Shown here one piece after another: positions 59,337 to 64,000 of a DNA stretch of 64,000 bases. The stretch covers positions 124,001 through 188,000 of the forward strand of contig NZ_NPKO01000010.1 of the NCBI RefSeq assembly GCF_008329605.1, in the 5' to 3' direction. How positions within the stretch are numbered: the stretch's first letter is position 1; each line of letters begins with the position of its first letter. The DNA comes from Mycolicibacterium sp. P9-64 (GTDB taxonomy: Bacteria > Actinomycetota > Actinomycetes > Mycobacteriales > Mycobacteriaceae). The notes beneath the pieces were generated by a model. That model saw nothing but the letters and a program-made list of their open reading frames with translations. It searched no databases and was not told the origin of the DNA. A program made the translations under genes and the position numbers.

Positions 59337-60377
59337 ATGACTGAGAAGTCGGATTACTTTGCCGAACCGCCATCTCCATCAGGGTGGCGGGCATCGTCTG
59401 CAGCCGACGACGCGCTCTCGGAAATTCTGCACGCCGTGCAGCTTCAGGGTCAGTCCGTCGCCCGCTACGCCTGCCGTCCACCCTTCAACATCGCCTTGCC
59501 GGCCGGGACCCGCCGGTTCCACATAGTCGAACAAGGCCCGATACGGATCCAGGCGCCAGGTCTGCCCGCGGTCCACACCTTGAATGCTGGCGATCTCGTA
59601 CTGTGCGCCCGCGGGGATGGCCATCACCTGCAAGCCGGAAAGCCGATGAGCGCACGGGTGCTGCGGGATGCGGATCGTTGCCAACCCAGTGCAGCCATAC
59701 TCGGTGACCCCCAGGCGGTGCGATGGCTGACCGGCTCCTTCATCGCCAACGACACCATCGCCGATCCCGTCTTGTCGGTGCTCCCTTCCGCGATCGTCGT
59801 GAGCGCCCAGCCGCACGGCCAAGAATGGTTGCCGGTGACCCTGCAGCTGTTGCTTGTCGAGGTCACGTCTCCAAGCCCAGGCTCCTCGGTGATGATTTCG
59901 CGGCTGCTGGACCTGTTGTTCATTCACGTCCTGCGCGAATGGTCCCGGCAGCAACCCGCCACAGCTGGATGGCTCACCGCTGCAATGGATCCCGCGCTCA
60001 GCACCGTCCTCACAGCCATCCATCGCGACCTCAGTCACCCATGGTCGGTCGCTCAACTCGCCAGCATCGCCAACGTCTCCCGGACTGCATTGGCCCAGCG
60101 GTTCACCCGACTGCTCGGCAGGCCGCCGCTGACCTACATCGCCGATCGTCGGCTCAGTCACGCCGCCGAGCTACTTCGGGCCAGCACCACACCCGTAGCC
60201 GCCATCGCCAACCAGGTCGGCTATACGTCCGAAGCCGCCTTTAGTCGGGCCTTCCGCCGCCGCTACGGCCAGCCCCCGAGACAGTGGAAAAACACCACCG
60301 AAGTCAACTCCCCGTCCCGCCCCAACCAGGCCGGCCAGCAATTCGTGGGAGCCGCTGCCGTTGTGGCTTCTCGATGA
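59337..60377 (+). CDS. AraC family regulator with cupin domain
   Basis: A 346-residue regulator. An N-terminal cupin-like sensing domain (about 30-190, RFHIVEQGPIRI and LNAGDLVLCARGDGH) is joined to a C-terminal AraC DNA-binding domain (about 225-325) with two helix-turn-helix motifs, seen as SVAQLASIANVSRTALAQRF and VGYTSEAAFSRAFRRRYGQPP in parts. This AraC_binding_2/cupin_6 class often controls an adjacent oxidoreductase or hydrolase. ATG 59337 is chosen over an upstream in-frame start. It is divergent from the hydrolase gene across 253 bases. Confidence 0.88.
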   Translation: MTEKSDYFAEPPSPSGWRASSAADDALSEILHAVQLQGQSVARYACRPPFNIALPAGTRRFHIVEQGPIRIQAPGLPAVHTLNAGDLVLCARGDGHHLQAGKPMSARVLRDADRCQPSAAILGDPQAVRWLTGSFIANDTIADPVLSVLPSAIVVSAQPHGQEWLPVTLQLLLVEVTSPSPGSSVMISRLLDLLFIHVLREWSRQQPATAGWLTAAMDPALSTVLTAIHRDLSHPWSVAQLASIANVSRTALAQRFTRLLGRPPLTYIADRRLSHAAELLRASTTPVAAIANQVGYTSEAAFSRAFRRRYGQPPRQWKNTTEVNSPSRPNQAGQQFVGAAAVVASR

Positions 60378-60666
60378 GGACCGGTTGCCAGCACCATCGC
60401 AAACCCTAGGGTTGATCTGTCCATGATCGTGGTCGTCGGCCGTTCCCGGTGCGCCGATACACCCGAGCATGTGGGATCAAGTGCGGCAGGACCTATCCGA
60501 TCAAGAAATGAGCCAACGCGCGTTTGCGGACGCCATGCAAACCAAGTTCTGTGGTCGGCCAGCTGGAAGCATTCGCCCAGCCGAAGCCAGCTCGACCGCG
60601 CCGAAATGTTTGTGGCACAAGGTAGTTGCGTTCGCACCGTGGGATGACCACGGTCGGCAGGCGCCC

Positions 60667-61845
60667 TTACCGCCTCACCCGCAATATCAGTGCCGTGCCC
60701 TGCCCACCGCCGCCGCACAGTGCTGCGGCGCCGATACCGCCGCCGCGCCGCGCGAGTTCCAGAGCGAGGTGCAAGGTGATGCGGGTACCCGACATGCCCA
60801 GTGGGTGCCCGATGGCAATCGCCCCGCCGTTGACGTTGACCCGATCCGGATCGATACCGAGCGCAGCGGTGGAAGTTATCCCAACGGCGGCGAACGCTTC
60901 GTTGATCTCAATCACGTCAAGCGATTTCGGATCAATGCCCTCATCCTCGCACGCTGCGGCGATGGCGTTGGCCGGCTGCAACTGCAGGGTGGAGTCAGGT
61001 CCGGCGACCATACCGTGCGCGCCGATCTCGGCGATCCAGTCCAGGCCTAGGGACTCGGCCTTGCGCCGGCTCATCACCACGACGGCCGCGGCTCCGTCGT
61101 TGATCGGGGACGCATTGCCCGCGGTGATCGTGCCCTCGGGCCGAAACGCCGGTCGCAACCGTCCCAACGACTCGACGGTGGTGTCAGGCCGAACACTTTC
61201 GTCCTGCGTCACCAGCAGCGGTTCGCCACGACGCTGCGGCACGGGGACCGGGACCACTTCGTCGTCGAACAGCCCGTCCTTCCACGCTGCCGCGGCCCGC
61301 TGATGGGAGCGGGCGGCGAACTCGTCTTGAGCTAGGCGGGCCAGATCGTTGGCGTCGTCGGTGAGCGCCCCCATCGCCTCATCGGTGAAGACGTCGCGCA
61401 GCCCGTCGTAGGCGAGATGGTCGGTGAGGGTCACGTCGCCATACTTGAAACCGGCGCGAGACTTCGGCAGCAGATGCGGGGCCTGGGTCATCGATTCCTG
61501 CCCGCCTGCGACTACTACGTCGAAGGCACCGGCGCGAATCATCTGATCCGCCAGGATGATCGAGTCGATCCCCGACAGGCAGACCTTGTTGACCGTCAGC
61601 GCGGGCACCGTCATCGGAATGCCGCCGGCGACCGCCGCCTGGCGGCCGGGCAACTGACCTGCGCCCGCGGTGAGCACCTGACCCATGATCACGTACTGAA
61701 CCCGATCGCCCGTGATGCCGGCCTTGGCCAACGCAGCTCGGATGGCGATACCGCCGAGTTCAGCGCCGGAGAATCCAGCCAGCGATCCCGACAGCCGGCC
61801 GATCGGAGTGCGGGCTCCTGCGACGATGACCGCGGTGTCCGTCAT
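60667..61845 (-). CDS. Acetyl-CoA acetyltransferase (thiolase)
   Basis: A 392-residue thiolase. The acyl-accepting Cys89 is in NKVCLSG, the His347 in AIGHPLGMSG and the base Cys377 in ALCGGGGQG; all catalytic residues are present. It cleaves acetoacetyl-CoA (or a 3-oxoacyl-CoA) with CoA. Its ATG overlaps the scoB stop by four bases, so CoA transfer and cleavage are coupled: acetoacetate to acetoacetyl-CoA to acetyl-CoA. A role in 3-oxoadipate breakdown (PcaF) is the alternative, but no other pca genes are visible. Confidence 0.92.
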   Translation of the reverse strand: MTDTAVIVAGARTPIGRLSGSLAGFSGAELGGIAIRAALAKAGITGDRVQYVIMGQVLTAGAGQLPGRQAAVAGGIPMTVPALTVNKVCLSGIDSIILADQMIRAGAFDVVVAGGQESMTQAPHLLPKSRAGFKYGDVTLTDHLAYDGLRDVFTDEAMGALTDDANDLARLAQDEFAARSHQRAAAAWKDGLFDDEVVPVPVPQRRGEPLLVTQDESVRPDTTVESLGRLRPAFRPEGTITAGNASPINDGAAAVVVMSRRKAESLGLDWIAEIGAHGMVAGPDSTLQLQPANAIAAACEDEGIDPKSLDVIEINEAFAAVGITSTAALGIDPDRVNVNGGAIAIGHPLGMSGTRITLHLALELARRGGGIGAAALCGGGGQGTALILRVRR

Positions 61846-62492
61846 GACGGCTCCACGGGTGCGTCGGTGGCGGCGACGACATCGGCGAAGTCAACCCCTG
61901 GTGCCAGTTCGCGGACCGCCAGCGTGCCCTCCGGGGTGACGTCGAGGACGGCGAGGTTGGTGATGATGCGGTCCACGACGCGGGCCCCGGTCAGCGGCAG
62001 GGTGCACTCCTCGACGATCTTCGAGGCGCCCGTGCGGTCGGTGTGTTCCATCAGCACGATGACGCGGTCGGCGCCGTGCACGAGGTCCATGGCCCCGCCC
62101 ATTCCCTTGACCATCTTCCCGGGAATCATCCAGTTGGCGAGGTCCCCCCAGCGCGAAACCTGCATGGCGCCAAGGACTGCGGTGTCGATGTGCCCGCCGC
62201 GGATCATGCCGAACGAGGTGGCCGAGTCGAAGAACGCTGCACCGGGATGCACGGTGACGGTTTCCTTGCCCGCGTTGATCAGGTTGGCATCGACGGCATC
62301 GTCGTCCGGGTAGGAGCCGGTGCCCAGGATGCCGTTCTCCGAATGCAGGGTGACGCGGATGCTCGGGTCGAGGTGGTCGGGGATCAGGGTGGGCAGCCCG
62401 ATGCCGAGGTTGACGTATTGGCCGTCGATCATCTCGGCGGCCGCGCGGGCCGCCATCTGGTCGCGCGACCAGCCTGCCAGGGCGGTGGTCAT
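61842..62492 (-). CDS. scoB: 3-oxoacid CoA-transferase subunit B
   Basis: A 216-residue beta subunit of a family I CoA-transferase. The catalytic Glu52 is in HSENGILGTG, and GLPTLIP near 32-38 and GGHIDTAVLGAMQVS near 118 are typical. It forms the active site that carries CoA from succinyl-CoA to acetoacetate or a related 3-oxoacid. Its start overlaps the scoA stop by four bases and its stop overlaps the thiolase start. ScoA/ScoB are the M. tuberculosis names (Rv2504c/Rv2503c); atoDA or pcaIJ are alternatives by function. Confidence 0.9.
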   Translation of the reverse strand: MTTALAGWSRDQMAARAAAEMIDGQYVNLGIGLPTLIPDHLDPSIRVTLHSENGILGTGSYPDDDAVDANLINAGKETVTVHPGAAFFDSATSFGMIRGGHIDTAVLGAMQVSRWGDLANWMIPGKMVKGMGGAMDLVHGADRVIVLMEHTDRTGASKIVEECTLPLTGARVVDRIITNLAVLDVTPEGTLAVRELAPGVDFADVVAATDAPVEPS

Positions 62493-63247
62493 CGGGTGAC
62501 CCCCTTCACGGTGCGCTTCTCGATGTGCGTGTCCTGCGGGCCGGTGTGCACGATCCGCTGGACGAAGACTCCGGGCAGATGCACTGCGCCAGGATCGATG
62601 TCACCGGGTTCGACCAGTTCTTCGACCTGCGCGATGGTGACCTTCCCCGCCATCGCCGCCAGGGGATTGAAGTTCGCCGCGGTCTTGTCGAAGACCAGGT
62701 TGCCGACGGTATCGCCGAGGCGGGCGTGCACCAGAGCGAAGTCAGCGCGGATGGCCTCCTCCAACACGTAGCGATGGTCACCGAAGGTTCGCGTCTCCTT
62801 CGGTGGTGACGCGACCGCCACCGATCCGTCAGGGTCATATCGCCAGGGGATCCCGCCGTCGGCGACCGGAGTCGCCACCCCGGCAGGCGTGTAGAAGGCG
62901 GGGATACCGGCGCCGCCCGCACGCAACCGTTCGGCGAGAGTGCCCTGCGGGGTCAGCTCGACCTCCAGTTCACCGGCCAGATACTGGCGGGCGAACTCCT
63001 TGTTCTCGCCAACGTAGGAGGCGGTCACCCGGCGGATACGCCCAAGGGAGAGCAGGATGCCAAGGCCGTGGTCGTCGACGCCGCAATTGTTGGAGTACAC
63101 CTCCAAGCCGCTGACGTCCTTGTCGGCGATGGCCTGGATCAGGGCGTCCGGGATCCCGCACAACCCGAACCCTCCAACCGCGATGCGGGCACCGTCGCCG
63201 ATGTCGGCCACCGCGTCCGCGGCAGTTCCGTAGACCTTGGACGCCAT
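62489..63247 (-). CDS. scoA: 3-oxoacid CoA-transferase subunit A
   Basis: A 252-residue alpha subunit. The glycine-rich GGFGLCGIP at 25-33 and SNNCGVDDHGLGILL near 53-67 are family hallmarks. With ScoB it makes the CoA-transferase. ATG 63247 is preferred because TAGGAG lies about 8 bases upstream; an in-frame ATG 21 bases earlier lacks this. It heads the scoA-scoB-thiolase operon and is divergent from the IclR gene. Two GTTCA half-sites at 63248-63268 match the palindrome at 63381-63401. Confidence 0.92.
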   Translation of the reverse strand: MASKVYGTAADAVADIGDGARIAVGGFGLCGIPDALIQAIADKDVSGLEVYSNNCGVDDHGLGILLSLGRIRRVTASYVGENKEFARQYLAGELEVELTPQGTLAERLRAGGAGIPAFYTPAGVATPVADGGIPWRYDPDGSVAVASPPKETRTFGDHRYVLEEAIRADFALVHARLGDTVGNLVFDKTAANFNPLAAMAGKVTIAQVEELVEPGDIDPGAVHLPGVFVQRIVHTGPQDTHIEKRTVKGVTR

Positions 63248-63268
63248 GCGTTCACTCCTACCGTTCAT
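63248..63268. promoter_or_regulatory. GTTCA direct repeats before scoA
   Basis: GCGTTCACT (63248-63256) and CGTTCATT (from 63262) repeat the half-site GGCGTTCA found in the palindrome at 63381-63401. They cover the scoA leader and may be secondary IclR sites. Confidence 0.35.
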
Positions 63269-63380
63269 TCATCAGACCTGGCTGGTGATCGGTGTTGATT
63301 GTCGATAGCCCTGCAGCAGAACGAAAGTGCCTGGACATGATCTGTAGAAAACTGCTCGCAGGGTGGCCGATGAACTCCTA

Positions 63381-63401
63381 GGCGTTCACTCAATGAACGC
63401 C
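63381..63401. promoter_or_regulatory. IclR operator palindrome
   Basis: GGCGTTCA-N5-TGAACGCC is a perfect 8-base inverted repeat directly before the TATCCT -10 box of the iclR gene. A dimer bound here would cover the promoter, so autoregulation and control of the divergent scoAB operon are likely. Confidence 0.6.
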
Positions 63402-63407
63402 TATCCT
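63402..63407 (+). promoter_or_regulatory. -10 box TATCCT for the iclR gene (leaderless)
   Basis: TATCCT ends 6 bases before ATG 63414. It makes this ATG, rather than the in-frame ATG 63393 lying inside the operator, the likely start. Confidence 0.55.
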
Positions 63408-63413
63408 CAACCC

Positions 63414-64000
63414 ATGGCCGGCACCGAGAGCACTCCCGGCGTCGTCGCGCGGGTGAGCGCCCTGCTGCGCGCGGTGAACGCCGGTGAACCGGCAGGCGCG
63501 TCGACCAGCGATGTGGCCAGGGCTGCGGGGCTGGCGCGTCCGACGGCGCACCGGCTGCTGACCGCCCTGTCGGAGGAAGGCCTGACGGATCGTGATGTGA
63601 AGACGGGGCGCTGGACGCTGGGACCGGAGCTGTACCTCCTCGGTGCCAGCGCCGCCAATCGCTACGACATCGTCAGCCAGGCCCAGGACATCGTCGCCGA
63701 CCTGGCACGCGAATCAGGAGAGAGCGCCTTCCTGTCGGCGCGACGGGGTGATGAGACGGTGTGCGTCTACGCCCTCGAGGGCAGCTTCCCGCTGCGCTCA
63801 CACGTGCTGCACGTCGGCATTCGGTTCCCACTCGGGGTTGCTTCGGCGGGGTTGGCGATCCTCAGCCACCTACCCGATCGCGACGTCGACGACTACTTCT
63901 CCCGGACAACGCCCGAATCACAGTGGGGTGACGCACATTCAGAAGGTGCCATCCGCGCGCGGATCGAGTCGACCAAGGCCACGGGGTATGCGGTCAACCC
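63414..64000 (+). CDS. IclR family regulator of the scoAB operon (partial)
   Basis: The first ~195 residues are present and the gene runs off the window. An N-terminal winged helix (about 8-70) contains SDVARAAGLARPTAHRLLTAL, here broken into SDVARAAGLARP and THRLL-like helices, followed by LGPELYLLGASA and the start of the IclR effector domain with the conserved SGESAFLSARRGDE region. ATG 63414 is chosen for its TATCCT box 6 bases upstream. It is divergent from scoA, so it probably senses an intermediate of the 3-oxoacid pathway. Confidence 0.88.
   Translation, partial: MAGTESTPGVVARVSALLRAVNAGEPAGASTSDVARAAGLARPTAHRLLTALSEEGLTDRDVKTGRWTLGPELYLLGASAANRYDIVSQAQDIVADLARESGESAFLSARRGDETVCVYALEGSFPLRSHVLHVGIRFPLGVASAGLAILSHLPDRDVDDYFSRTTPESQWGDAHSEGAIRARIESTKATGYAVN

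Noticed and set aside
60469..61050. 193-codon rightward frame before and over the thiolase
   Set aside because: Most of it is antisense to the thiolase gene. The first 60 codons in the 289-base gap have no recognised motif.
1..64000. tRNA, rRNA, CRISPR arrays, intact insertion sequences, prophage genes
   Set aside because: None seen on either strand. Repeats found are short palindromes and one 27-base tandem repeat inside a gene.

Overview
The window comes from a mycobacterium, most likely a rapid-growing Mycolicibacterium. The sequence is GC-rich, many genes start with GTG, and most of the backbone matches the origin-proximal genes of Mycobacterium tuberculosis in content and local order. 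This includes cwlM, trxA, trxB, a sigM/rsmA pair, the murJ-pseudokinase fusion, pcnA, leuS, ino1, ponA1, rpsF-ssb-rpsR-rplI and dnaB. A glucosylglycerate hydrolase of the type characterised in rapid growers supports this placement. All names rest on reading motifs and recalled family knowledge; no database search was run.

Layout. From 1 to 5.1 kb is a redox/envelope-stress block read leftward (cwlM, trxA, trxB, rsmA, sigM), interrupted at 3.0-4.5 kb by a small secreted protein and a divergent MarR/maleylpyruvate-isomerase-fold pair. From 5.2 to 11.3 kb is an accessory catabolic cassette: Baeyer-Villiger-type monooxygenase, PucR regulator, aldehyde dehydrogenase and acyl-CoA synthetase. From 11.3 to 20.3 kb lie murJ, a DUF6049 membrane protein, mutT4, pcnA and a calcium-repeat protein. 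At 20.3 kb the gene order jumps to the other side of the origin compared with M. tuberculosis. The 20.3-50.4 kb block is then collinear with the M. tuberculosis Rv0036c-dnaB segment, with insertions: a bile-acid-symporter-like protein, an SDR, ggH, an amino-acid ABC transporter, a PhoX-like phosphatase and a hydrolase.

From 50.4 kb onward the content is accessory. An export/detoxification island (methyltransferase, TetR, MmpS-MmpL, methyltransferase, thioredoxin-reductase-like flavoprotein with a CxxC) is followed by a haloperoxidase-like hydrolase with an AraC regulator. The window ends with a 3-oxoacid CoA-transferase/thiolase operon and a divergent IclR regulator that is cut by the window edge.

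Functional links. CwlM, MurJ and PonA1 belong to peptidoglycan synthesis. Trx/TrxB with SigM/RsmA form the oxidative and envelope stress response. S6, SSB, S18, L9 and DnaB form the translation/replication operon region. Ino1 feeds phosphatidylinositol and mycothiol synthesis. The 51-58 kb island looks like a self-contained resistance or efflux unit that could handle a thiol- or disulfide-containing compound; this is an inference from the flavoprotein motif and the neighbours.

Regulation visible in the sequence includes several promoters whose -10 box (TANNNT) lies 6-7 bases before the start codon, as in leaderless mycobacterial transcripts. There are also two clear palindromic operators (4.0 kb and 63.4 kb), strong hairpins after rplI, ino1 and the flavoprotein gene, and DnaA-box-like sequences before dnaB. 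I found no tRNA, rRNA, CRISPR array or intact insertion sequence.
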